Below, piece after piece: positions 49,701 to 59,154 of a stretch of 64,000 bases of DNA; position 1 is the first letter of the stretch, and every line of letters starts with the position of its first letter. The notes beneath the pieces were generated by a model, which had not been told where the DNA came from, ran no database searches, and saw only the letters and a program-made list of their open reading frames with translations. The stretch lies in NCBI GenBank assembly GCA_025024175.1, contig QCXZ01000064.1:46583325-46647324 (forward strand), written 5' to 3'. This DNA is from Rhyzopertha dominica (taxonomy: Eukaryota; Arthropoda; Insecta; Coleoptera; Bostrichidae). A program made the position numbers and the translations under genes.

Positions 49701-52700
49701 AATTAAATGCAAATACATTGAAATTTTCAGTGCCAAATTTTACGAGAACGGTGCAAGATGGCGACTATCAAAAAGTATAGCTTTATTGTGTAAAAGAAGT
49801 TGTAAAATCAGAATTTGTTACCTGAGAATAGATTTGTTGAAATATAAAAAAGTTCTGCCGTTTTCAACACACTGGACTTAGCGCAGGTGGCGCCCTCTAT
49901 GAGCTATAAGCAAACTATTAATAGATTTCAATCTCTCGCCCCAGAAAACCCCCAATGGCAAAATATCATATTGATATGAGAATTTATTATAAAATAAATA
50001 AGAAAAAACTATTATAATATTTTGCATTTAACACCCTGTATCTCTGTAAGTATCAACTTTTGGACTAAGTTAAGTTTGTCTAAATCGCAATATTTTCACG
50101 TCAGGAATCTAGCCATGAATTTTGGCCCGTTACATCGCGACCACCCAGTATATAGAGGGTGATTTTTTGAAAACTTCACACCTTAAATAGCTTTAAATAG
50201 AGGAAAAAATTTAAAATTTTGCAAAAACAGGTAAACTTTTGTTTGCAGGGGGACAACTTTTGAGATAAGTTTTTAATGGATAGCGCTTACACTCTTAGCG
50301 GGGTAGATACCCCTTCAAAAATTTTAAATGAAACTACCCATCTTACGGTACATCATTTAAAAACTTATTACACAAGGAGTCTTGCCATGTAATTAGTTTT
50401 ACTATTTTTTACCCATTGACGGGGTAGTGGGTCAAAAAGTGCATTGTAGCAAGTGGCTTATAAAATGGAATATTTTGGACTTTTTTTAACAAAATTTATT
50501 GTCTTGCAGTTACAATAAAACTTGTCCTTACTTAAGCCTAAAAAAAACTTGTTAAAAAATAATTGTTACACCTAAGAAAAATGCCAAAAATACTTAAAAT
50601 TTTCTTTCAACATTACTTGATATTGCAACTCGACAGTTTATACTGAATTGGCTAAATAATTATCTACTTTGTGTTTCCAATTTTTTGTTTCAACTTTTTG
50701 GCTACTTCTTTGGCACGACCATCTTTTTGTTCACATTCCTTTTTATAAATCGCGTGAAATTTTAAAGTGAGAGTCCAAGTGATAATGGTTTATTCAACTG
50801 CCAAAAGGGTAGAAATAATTTTTATTTACGGTGCTGAGCATAGCTGTGCTCGTGCGTCAGCAAGGGTGTTTAACGAACGGCACCCCGATAAAAATGTTGA
50901 TGCTAGGTACATTCTCGATCTCGTGCAGAAATTTCAAGACACTGGATCTGTAGTAAACAAAAAAAGGGCAGGGAATAGAGTCGTTGATGAAATGGCCCAA
51001 CTTGAAGTACTTGGTCATTTTGCAATGGATCCAACTAGCTCTTTGCGTAACATTTCTATAGCCACTGGACTTTCTTATTCATCTGTAAGGAAAGTTACAA
51101 AACTGCACAAATTCCATCCCTATAAGATGAAAACTCTCCAGGAACTCGGCGAAGATGACTTCGATAGAAGACTGCAATATTGCGAAATTATGACAGAAAA
51201 GATTATAGTAAATCCAAATCTAATAAAAAATATCTGCTTCAGTGATGAATGCACATTTTTTTTGAACGGCTCTGTAAATAAACATAACGTCAGGTACTGG
51301 AGTGACGAAAATCCTTATATATTTCGAGAAGGTCATACACAAGTTCCTCAGAAGCTGAATGTCTGGGCTGGAATACTTGGCAACGTAATTGTAGGTCCAA
51401 TTTTCATTGATGGGACGCTAAATGGGGGAATGTATTTAGAATTACTTGATAACGTTATTGATCCTTTCATCACAGAGCAATTAGAAAACCAACGTGACCC
51501 TGAAGGAAATCCAATGTTGGATGAATACAAATTGTTTTACCAACATTATGGAGCCCCACCGCATTACGCCATTAATGTGCGAAATTGGTTAAATCATAGA
51601 TTTCCTCTTCACTGGATTGGTAGGCGTGGAACAATTGAATGGCCGCCACGATCACCCGATTTGACTGCTTTAGATTTCTTTCTATGGGGTCATTTAAAAT
51701 CTGTGGTTTACAAAACACAACCTACTAGCCTGGACAATCTGCGAGAAAGAATTATTAACGAGTGCAGGAGGATTCCACCTGAAACTTTCCGAAAAGTGCA
51801 GCAGGAGTTCGAGAACCGTTTGTATTATTGTATGGAAAGAGGTGGTGCACATTTTGAGAATGTATTGTAAGGTTTGAATTTCTATGGTTTTGAAATGCAT
51901 GTCTATGCTGTGCTGTCTACACCTCAACCAACTGCAATGGTTTTGTTCACACTGATAAATACTTTAATGTTAATAATAATGTTAAAAGAAAATTTTCATT
52001 ATTCTGGGAGTTTTTTTAAGTCATATTTTTTACAAGTTGTTTGTTTAAATTTTGGGTTCTCGTAAGGACAAATTTTATTTCCGCTCTAAAATAAAATACA
52101 TTTTGTTGAAAAGAGTCCAAAATATTCAATTTAATAAGCAACCTGTTTCGTAGGCACTATTAATCTATTACCCCGTCAATAAGTTAAACGTGGTAAAACT
52201 AATTACATGGCCAGACTCTTTGTGAAATAAGCTTTCAAATGATGTATCACAAGATGGATAGTTCCATTTAAAATTTTTAAAGGGGTGTCTACCCTGCTCA
52301 GAGAGTAAGCGCTATCCATTAAAAACTTATCTCAAAAGTTGTCCCCCTGCAAACAAAAGTTTACCTGTTTTTGCAAATTTTTTAATTTTTGCTATATTTA
52401 AAGTTATTTAAGGTGTGAAGTTTTCAAAAAATCACCCTGTATACGAGCCCGGCCCTAGTACGCTCAATAAATCTTGTCATAAAAATTCTTAAATATACAC
52501 ATACATACTTAAATGGAATTAAAATATAAGAAAATAATCTTTCTTTAGTTAAATCATTGACATACAAGGTCAGAAAAATACAAAACAGCATTAGAATAAT
52601 ATACGAGTATAAACCTTTGGTATAAACTAACAAAAAAAAACAATAATACCCATTGCAAAATTTTGACGATGCATCATTTTAACAAATTTGTAAGACTAAT

Positions 52701-53644
52701 ATGAACTTAACACTGGGTGTATGATACTATCAAAGAATTCTTTGACACGACTAAGTGACTCAAATGTCAAAAATAAGTTCTATGTAATATTTTTTATTTA
52801 CAATGCATTTGTTTAAGAACTTGTGTAAAATAATACAGAACCTGCCAAATGTAGTAGCAAATAATTACTTTTAATCAATTTTAAAAAGACGAGTCACATT
52901 TCTTTTTTGTCGACAAGTTTCGCTGATTTATTTTGTCAGCTTTTTCAAGATAGAGAGAAATGATAGCACCTTTTTACAATATGTATGTTTTGTAAAAAGG
53001 TGCTATCATTTCATAGCTTTATATATAAAAATGTATTTGCAATTTTTTTGTGTGTTGATTGAAGAAATGTAAGGTTATTCAAAAGTTGGCTATAGGCTAT
53101 AAATATATAAAAATAGCGATGGTACAGTTAAACAACAAAAAAGTAAGACAGTAATGCCAAAACCACAACCCTCTATCATTAATAACCCATATAGTCTACA
53201 ATTATAACAAAAATAGGACACCCGGTACATACCTACATTAATATTCTAGTCTCTTTTCTTTTAGGCTAGCCAGATGCACAGAGACCAGTACAAAGACCAT
53301 TCTGGAAGGCTTCATCCCCTTAACTACTTCAAGAATGCCGACATCCCATACCAATGTCCAAGGGATCCAACAAGGTAAGTTAATAAAAGACAACTTTTTT
53401 TTATTTCCTATATTTTCACTTACTACATAACTATTTTTGTATAATAATCAATATGGAATAGTTATACATATCAATTAATAATATTTATAGTGCTTATATG
53501 GAAAGCCCCGAGTACTATCTCAAATACAAGTCACCAGCAGTGTTACCTCTTACATTGGAAAGATCCTACCGCAGCCCCAGTTTACCAGAAAGGGCATTAA
53601 CAGGAAGATTTTCTCCTAGCAGTGACATTAGTTATAAAAGATGA
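43722..53644 (+). CDS. Unnamed 200-aa protein, four exons
   Basis: Exons 43722-43895, 43946-44110, 53265-53374, 53491-53644 (174, 165, 110, 154 bp) join with consistent phases (0, 0, 2) and GT/AG sites (donors CAG|GTAATA, AAG|GTATCA, AG|GTAAGT; acceptors TTATTAG, CTTTTAG, TTTATAG). The product is basic and rich in Tyr, Pro, Ser and Met, with no signal peptide or membrane segment: MKATYYPPSVQPAFMGAHPP, PYEWGMMTTPYSPRPD, LNYFKNADIPYQCPRDPTSA, YYLKYKSPAVLPLTLERSYR. I do not recognise the family. Short Pro/Tyr-rich proteins of this kind occur among sperm-tail and ciliary proteins, but that is only a suggestion. Intron 2 is 9.15 kb and carries a LINE, a Tc1 remnant and two mariner-type elements. 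An upstream non-coding exon is possible. The 3' end overlaps the CIB-like gene on the other strand. Confidence 0.75.
44340..46980 (+). mobile_element. Non-LTR retrotransposon, 5'-truncated and internally deleted
   Basis: One frame encodes the AP endonuclease domain from within (DILILTKTWL, GRGGGIAVYIN, MLVVIYRPPSADIAGF, AVIGDINIDLL, IIDHVITN), a linker, then RT (NKYFTEFGQKVANKIN, PGDDGITKKDL, RITAIHKKGPRDEISNYRPI, VFIDLQKAFDTVDLDALLD). Only two in-frame stops break it (TGA 45256, TAA 45952). After INGKQ at about 46135 a deletion removes the YADD palm box and joins the C-terminal part (RVQRVQNKAVKNLFNL), which finishes in another frame at 46585 (HDTPLYRAVQQYNMLPDDLR). Domain order matches CR1/jockey-type LINEs. 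The tail is AT-rich, ending near TAAATGTAAATAAAATA. Inactive. Confidence 0.85.
47078..48030 (-). pseudogene. Tc1-type transposase remnant
   Basis: On the minus strand the blocks FTDESRFGLQSPDGRERLWRR-like (about 47620-47560), MHDNARVHMM (about 47355) and SRCKSNRTYLGYTWVK (a decayed PDxNPIEHxWDxLGR, about 47285) appear in the correct order. These carry the three catalytic positions of Tc1 transposases. Frames change and stops are frequent. No terminal repeats found. Confidence 0.75.
48060..48993. other. Intron sequence, nothing recognised
   Basis: AT-rich intron 2 of the 43722 gene. A small exon-like stretch at 48845-48887 is discussed under rejected items. Confidence 0.45.
48994..50152. mobile_element. 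Tc1/mariner-type element with very long inverted repeats
   Basis: Ends GGTGGTCGCGATGTAATGGG (49000) and the reversed GGTGGTCGCGATGTAACGGG (50147) begin inverted repeats that continue, with gaps, for about 370 bp (e.g. GCTATACTTTATGATAGTC at 49302 against GACTATCAAAAAGTATAGC at 49763). The centre (49440-49560, minus strand) reads QSFNKRVNKCLKG then, after a frame break, GEHVEHLL, the usual C-terminus of a mariner-type transposase. It is an internally deleted copy flanked by TA. Confidence 0.8.
50151..52441 (+). mobile_element. Mariner-type transposon with DUF4817-like transposase
   Basis: Inverted repeats of about 250 bp: left GGGTGATTTTTTGAAAACTT (50157) and the same word reversed from about 52439; inner GGGGGACAACTTTTGAGATA pairs with TATCTCAAAAGTTGTCCCCC. 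Flanked by TA. It abuts the element at 48994-50152 with only TA between them. It carries one intact ORF (50785-51870). Confidence 0.88.
50785..51870 (+). CDS. Mariner-superfamily transposase, 361 aa, second catalytic Asp lost
   Basis: ATG 50785 fits the family start; an upstream in-frame GTG at 50767 does not. N-terminus: helix-turn-helix of the DUF4817 type (IYGAEHSCARASARVFNERH), then a second HTH (LRNISIATGLSYSSVRKVTK). DDE core: CFSDECTFFLNGSVNKHNVR (first Asp), LNVWAGILGNVIVGP, then YQHYGAPPHYA where active relatives read QDGAPPH, so the second catalytic Asp is Tyr here (TAT for GAT), and WPPRSPDLTALDFFLWGHLK (third Asp). It ends GGAHFENVL, the family C-terminus. Full-length and without stops, but likely unable to cut DNA. 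Confidence 0.9.
   Translation: MVYSTAKRVEIIFIYGAEHSCARASARVFNERHPDKNVDARYILDLVQKFQDTGSVVNKKRAGNRVVDEMAQLEVLGHFAMDPTSSLRNISIATGLSYSSVRKVTKLHKFHPYKMKTLQELGEDDFDRRLQYCEIMTEKIIVNPNLIKNICFSDECTFFLNGSVNKHNVRYWSDENPYIFREGHTQVPQKLNVWAGILGNVIVGPIFIDGTLNGGMYLELLDNVIDPFITEQLENQRDPEGNPMLDEYKLFYQHYGAPPHYAINVRNWLNHRFPLHWIGRRGTIEWPPRSPDLTALDFFLWGHLKSVVYKTQPTSLDNLRERIINECRRIPPETFRKVQQEFENRLYYCMERGGAHFENVL
52442..53264. other. Intron sequence with a hairpin
   Basis: AT-rich end of intron 2. 52905-52950 (GTCGACAAGTTTCGCTGA ... GTCAGCTTTTTCAAG) resembles a Penelope 3' end. A perfect 21-bp hairpin is listed separately. Confidence 0.45.
52958..53011. repeat. Perfect 21-bp hairpin
   Basis: AAATGATAGCACCTTTTTACA (52958-52978) and its exact complement (52991-53011) are separated by 12 bp. 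Size resembles a small-RNA precursor or a tiny foldback element. Confidence 0.9.
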
Positions 53645-53680
53645 GCAGTATCTGATAAATGTGTAGTTCTAGTCTTTTGA

Positions 53681-53704
53681 TTTATTGTAAACACTTGGAA
53701 TAAA
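53681..53704. terminator. Overlapping polyadenylation signals of two convergent genes
   Basis: AATAAA on + at 53699-53704 serves the 200-aa gene (stop 53644). TTTATT at 53681-53686 is AATAAA on - and serves the CIB-like gene (stop at 53795). Each signal lies beyond the other, so the mature 3' UTRs should overlap by several tens of bases. Confidence 0.7.
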
Positions 53705-53794
53705 TATCTTTTGTAGCATGAATTCAGTGTGGCTCTTATTATACTGTTAATCAATAGGTCTTCTATATACTACAGGAATGATAGGTCCCAATGT

Positions 53795-56700
53795 CTATGA
53801 CCTAAAGCAGAAGGAATGTGGAAATTCTGACATTTTACCTACTGCATGTGCAAATTCTAGTGGACCAATAGTACCACTGGATTCAAGGTCCATTTCATCC
53901 AAAAGCTGAAAATTAAAGTGGTTATAAAGAATTAATAATATTAATAAATAATATACCAAATTAGAAAAATACCTAAGTCTTGACAGTTAAAATTTTACAA
54001 TTTAGTTATTTAAGCTGAACTTGAATAAAACCGAAGAAAAATAATATATGGTTTGGAAACTTTTGTCTTTTGTCTTTACTCCAAACAATCCCTTACGTTT
54101 ACTATGTCTGTTTTAAAAAAATACAACGGTTGAAATAGCAATTATTACTCCCATTTACAAAAGTAGCAATGAACTATTATTAGAAAAATATCGTAAAAAA
54201 TATATTAACAAACTTCATAACACAAAATACAACACTAGCTCATTCACAATTCAGTTTCTCTCAAGGAAAGTCAACCCAAGATCCATGCTCATTAAACATC
54301 AGTAAAGCATTGGATGATAATAAGCAGGTACTGGGCATTTTTCTCGACTTGGAAAAGGCCTTTAAAACTTTAAACCATGCAAACCTATTATCAACACTGT
54401 TGAACATTGCAGAGAGGTAACTCTCTCTTGAAGAGGTGAAAATAGAAAATTGTGTCAGTGAAACATCCACAACTGAATACGGAGTGCCACAGGTTACAGT
54501 GTTGGGTTCCTGATATGTTGTTTCTTGGGCTGGTTCCCACATTGCTTATTTAGTCTTGATGTTTCAGAGCTACTTCTAAGGAAGACAACGCATGAGTGTC
54601 GAAACGACAACACCAAACAAGCAACATGGGAACCAACCTGGAAAACAACATGTCATCAACAACAACCACGGAAGCCTTCAAACCCAAATAGTGTTGGACT
54701 CCGTACTGTTTTGTTCTTATATTAATGAACCACTGATTCTGCCATTGAGGGGAAATATAATCTTGTACACAGAAGACACGGCTATATTGTATTGTAGCCT
54801 TTAGTGCTTATAATGGCAAACAACCAAAATACCAAAAACTGGCAATAAAAACAGAAAATAATGACATCAGGCATATTGTAAAAGTCGAGAATATTAAGTA
54901 TGTAGGCATACATGTGGGCAGCAATTTCATACATACATGCTATATATGTATAGTTAGACTACAAAATCAAATGTTAAACACTGAGCAATTAAAATACTTG
55001 TATTATCCACGTATACAAACACATTTAGAACATGGCTTAATTGCATGGAGAATGGCAGCTATATATCTTAAACACTTATAGGCTACACAAAATAGATGCT
55101 TTAAGGCTATTATATAAGAAGCTATGGAGATACAACACGGAACAGTTGTACAGCGAAAAATGATACTTCAATACTGAACATTAGACTTTTATATGCCAAA
55201 CAAGCAATAATAGCCACATATAAGAATGTGTGAAAAGAAGATATATCCCAAACCATCATGACAGAGCAAGACAAATTGAGACAGAATGACAACTTGGTAT
55301 AAGGAAGAACAAAACGAAAGAATCTATCATAAAAGTGTAAGGTATTATGGCCTAAAGTTATAGAATGTGATATCAACAACAATCAGGATTATAAAAAATA
55401 AAACTCTTTTTGTGAAAAAAAAAAAAACTAAAAATGNATTAAGGAAAAAAGTGTCGCATTATACAGTATTATATACAGCTGTTCACAGATCTTTAAAGTT
55501 ACGTCATCGGTTAGTATGCAGTCACTTGTCTTCATGGTTGCCAGGTGTGCCAGCTGGGTGAAAGCCATACCAAGTTCAACTTCAGAACACAGACAATGAC
55601 ATCACAGTACATACATAAAGCCATAGACAAATAAAACCTCCAACAAGTAACAAGAGGTTGTTAAGAGGTTTTATTTGTCTATGCGTAAAACCAGGCAATA
55701 CTTGTAATACTTTACAGGTATGCAGTTCAGTCGTGTCATGTTCTACATACGCCAGAAACTTTAAAATACACACACTAACGGAGAAAAAACAGAGGGTCGA
55801 TTGTTAGTGTCAACCTTAAACCTGGTAACACATGCTGTAAAAAAAAGTATTTGACAGCATTACACATTACAGGTCACTTCCTTTAGGAAGTAGTTCCCGT
55901 TTAGGCAGCTAGGTGGCTTTGTCATCATGTCAGTGTAATACTGACAGATGGCATTGCCATCCTAAATTCTTTTCATCATACCATTGCTTTGGTATATAAG
56001 CAAAACCAGTTTTATGCCGTGTTGTCTACATTAGACCTAAACTGCACTGATGAGCTGTAATGACAGCGAAATAGTACTATCTGCAGTTGGTTGAGGTGTA
56101 GACAGCACAGCATAGACATGCATTTTAAAGCATTACACACTGTTGCCAACTTAAATCAATTCAATCATTGCCTCTGCTTTGTGCTCACATGTATCTTATG
56201 GTGGTAATGAAGGTACGTCATTCACGGCGTAACTTAAAAGTTCTATGAGCAGCCGTATATACAATAGTTAATTCTTTCAATTCTATTTGTTAGAAAATAA
56301 TAGTAGGCAGGTCAGAGTGAATCAAGATTAGTTTTTTAAAGTATTTTTGGACAGTTGTAAAAAAATAATGAAGAAAATAAATAGCAACGTAAAAGGAAAG
56401 TGTTTGATTGTGAAATAAGTAGATATTATAAATAAAATAGAATTATAGAAAAAAATAAACTACAAATTTGTGATAGAATGGAAATGCAGTTCACAAGCAA
56501 AGCTATTATTAGAATATCATAAGGATTACAAAACATGGAGGAATACAACTATCTTGAATAAGATACGACAAAAACTTTGGGTATAAAATAAAGAAAGCAA
56601 AACCAATAACCCCAAAAATTGAAAAGGTTCAAAATACCACCAAGATCATTTAGTTTTGTTGACATGGATTATTTTAGTCCAATCGAAATAAAAAATAGCA

Positions 56701-58104
56701 GAAGAGAGAAAAAGTTTAGTGCACTATTTACTCATATGTTTATGAGAGCTGTATATTTAGAATCAGTAGAACCCGTATATTTTTTTCACTCAACACTGTT
56801 TCAGTAATTTGGCAATTAGAAGATTTGTTTGCAAGAAGATAAATAAATAGCAAAGAAAAAGGGTTTTTGAGTATCAAATAAGAAGATACTATAAAAAATA
56901 GAATTATAGAAAAAATAAACCACTATTTTATTTTTAATCAAATTTTACTTGTAAATTTGAGTAAGTATATACTTTTTCCTTTTTTTTTGTTTACGGTTTG
57001 TAATGTATAATATCTAAGCAATTTCTTTTTCTGGTTATAATTAATTAGCAGATGTTAGTCAGATAAATCCATGCACAATTTGCTTCTGTGGATATTTACT
57101 CTGTTTTATTATATTAAATGTTATTGTGCAACTATTATAATATAATGTGCCTGATAGAAAAATAAACCATTACTATTATTATTATTATTACCCTATATAT
57201 TGTGAAAAAAGTTTACATAGTTACCTAAAATTAATTTAAAAGTTATACTACTCCAAAGCACTTGAACCAGCTCATATAGTATAAAATAAATAATACTTCA
57301 CTTTACACATTTGCTTTCATTGTAAAAGTCTTTTTTATAAAGGGTTTCAGTTTCCACTTAGTAAATGAAAACAACTAAGAACCATTAATGCTCTTTTGTT
57401 GCGATATTTTATTCTGTATGTAAACAACCTACCACTTTAACAATGCGCATTTTGCCTTCCTCATCTATTATCCTGCTAGGTTCAGGTTCCCTTGTAAGTT
57501 GATCAATCACTCTCATTATGTCTTCAGCTCCAATTGCACCATCTTCATCATAGTCTAGAAGCAAAGGGAAGGTTTCAGATGAACCTAATATTTGAACAAG
57601 CAAGTACATACCATAGACTCTAAATGCCCAAGCTGCTTTAACCTTGTCTGGACACTTATCTGACATTACAGAACACAAATCCAATAGATCTTCAAATGAG
57701 AACCGAAAATCTCGGTGAGATGAGAATACTTGATAGATTCTATGTCTAAATGGATTGTACTGCAAATTGTCAATATTTGAAATCAAATAATCTATGTATT
57801 GTTCTGTATCATATACTGAATACAAAACAAGAAGCTTTTATAACACTTACTCTTAATTGTGGAAATAGCTCTTCTACTTCCCTTACATCAAACCTGTGAT
57901 GAAAGTTACGATTTATTTGCTCCTGACCTAATTGCATAAATGTCTTAAATAGACTGCAAAAAAAACAAAGAAATTACAAATGCTTTTAAAATTTGCATCA
58001 TGCACTTACTTTAGTATTTCTGTTCGACTCAAATATGTAAGAGTTACATACTCATCCAGCATGTCATCAGTAAATCCAGAGAAACTACTTGATCCCAAAC
58101 CCAT
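53795..58104 (-). CDS. Calcium- and integrin-binding (CIB)-like EF-hand protein
   Basis: Five exons join in frame to 192 aa: 58104-58010, 57953-57851, 57759-57612, 57554-57433, 53905-53795 (95, 103, 148, 122, 111 bp); all introns GT...AG, one only 57 bp. CIB proteins are small calcium/magnesium sensors that bind membrane-protein tails. The start is MG, allowing N-myristoylation as in CIB relatives. Family blocks: LTYLSRTEILNLFKTF, YNPFRHRIYQVFSS, RFSFEDLLDLCSVMSD, VKAAWAFRVYDYDEDGAIGA. EF-hand 3 loop DYDEDGAIGAED ends in Asp, as in CIB1, favouring Mg; EF-hand 4 loop DLESSGTIGPLE is weaker. The C-terminus FPHSFCFRS matches the CIB tail position. Length fits the family (about 190). Which CIB orthologue it is I cannot say; it looks divergent. 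The last intron is 3.5 kb. Confidence 0.85.
54240..55390 (+). pseudogene. Non-LTR retrotransposon RT remnant
   Basis: Plus-strand blocks: FSFSQGKSTQDPCSLNISKA, LGIFLDLEKAFKTLNHANLL, TEYGVPQ, then after an insertion SYINEPLILPLRGNIILYTE followed by DTAILYCS (YADDT in active copies), KYVGIHVGSN and LKYLYYPRIQTHLEHGLIAW, ending in poly-A at about 55415. The order is that of a CR1/jockey-type RT. The YADD box is mutated and many stops are present. It lies in the last intron of the CIB-like gene. Confidence 0.75.
54511..54690. mobile_element. 180-bp foldback inserted in the LINE remnant
   Basis: TATGTTGTTTCTTGGGCTGG (from 54513) pairs with CCAACCTGGAAAACAACATG near 54630-54650, forming arms of about 60 bp. 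The host LINE sequence GTGTTGGGTTCC (54499-54510) recurs as GTGTTGGACTCC (54691-54702), a probable 12-bp target duplication with two differences. Confidence 0.65.
55472..56259. mobile_element. Inverted-repeat element with TATAC(A/G)GCTG ends
   Basis: Left TATACAGCTGTTCACAGATC and, reversed, TATACGGCTGCTCATAGAAC, both continuing TTTAAAGTTACGTCA / TTTTAAGTTACGCCG. TA-flanked, 788 bp, no ORF. 56082-56130 is the reverse complement of 51891-51933 (GCATGTCTATGCTGTGCTGT), part of the 50151-52441 transposon. Confidence 0.7.
55622..55683. repeat. Perfect 19-bp hairpin
   Basis: CATAGACAAATAAAACCTC (55622-55640) and its exact complement (55665-55683), with a 24-bp loop that can pair further. Confidence 0.85.
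56260..56939. other. Intron of the CIB-like gene, nothing recognised
   Basis: AT-rich. 56330-56480 and 56815-56930 share words (AGAAGATACTATAAAAAATAG-like), suggesting an old internal duplication. Confidence 0.4.
56940..57371. repeat. Duplicated intronic segment, copy A
   Basis: About 432 bp from the last intron of the CIB-like gene, nearly identical to 60116-60549 (only a T/C difference at the right end noticed). Contains an (ATT)n run near 57175. Confidence 0.93.
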
Positions 58105-59150
58105 TTTAAGACAAAAGTAATGTAACAGTTGTTACTTTTAGAACAACAGAAACGTTCTGTATGTTTAGGGATGATATGAAAGCATGAATTTGTTTGATAC
58201 GAGTTGTTATCAAGGCTTAAGATAACTGATTAATTGGCCCTATCAGTTGGTATAATGTATGAGTCATACCATAAGATACACTGTGATATACTTCAATTTC
58301 TAAATACAAAAATTTTTAATCATATACGTTAGTGGTGGATACAAAGGATGAATACTAGGAACAAACATGGGTAACTTCTTTACTGTTAGAGATAAAAACC
58401 AAATAATTGGGTAAAGTAATGTAAATTTAAGTATTTAGTTGAAAAAACAAATGATTATGACTTATTGGCGAAATTAAAAATATACTTAATTTTTAATCAT
58501 TACTTGTATAAAAAATAATCATTTGGATCTTAGTAAAGTTACTTTTTATCAAAACAGAATAGCCTATAATGCAATTTCTCACTATATTAGTTTTAGATAA
58601 ATTTCTAACAAACTTAGCATTTAAATCGACTTAGTGAATAGTTATTATCATATGCTCTCACATACAGAAATGTTTTCTCTACAAATTTTTACTGTGCTCA
58701 TTCACACTACATACTTTGTAAATTTAACAGGTTTTTAGTATATAATAAAGTTATCCATGTTACGTGTTTCCTTGGACATTGTGTATCTAGTATAGTACAA
58801 AATATCTTCAAATGCCAGTTATACAGAAAATCAGTCAGTTTCCGATATAACCAGAGATCTGCTATCTTTGACAATATTTTCAGAATATACAAAATTTATG
58901 AGAATTCCAAACTTAAAAAAAACTCGTATTCCTAATGATTATCATGTCATGAAAAGAAATATATACCCATGAAATTTCATTTCATTGTTTCTATCTGCGT
59001 ATCATGAGCTTCCACTGCCTGATAACTGCTTTTGACACTTAACTTTCTGGGTTTTTGTTGATAAGTAGTATGGTGTTTCATTTGCAGGTACTTTAAAAAA
59101 AATAAGAAAAAATAAATAATTTTATGGGGTATCTTTATTATCACACAAGA
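58105..59150 (-). promoter_or_regulatory. Upstream region of the CIB-like gene
   Basis: Presumed 5' UTR and promoter directly above 58104, but no TATA box or clear element is seen. No other gene is recognised up to the mariner remnant at 59155. Confidence 0.35.
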
Positions 59151-59154
59151 AAAA

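Noticed and set aside
57555..57611. In-frame 19-residue insert in the CIB-like EF-hand (GMYLLVQILG...)
   Set aside because: It has GTATGT and CTTCTAG borders; removing it restores a canonical EF-hand loop, so it is a 57-bp intron.
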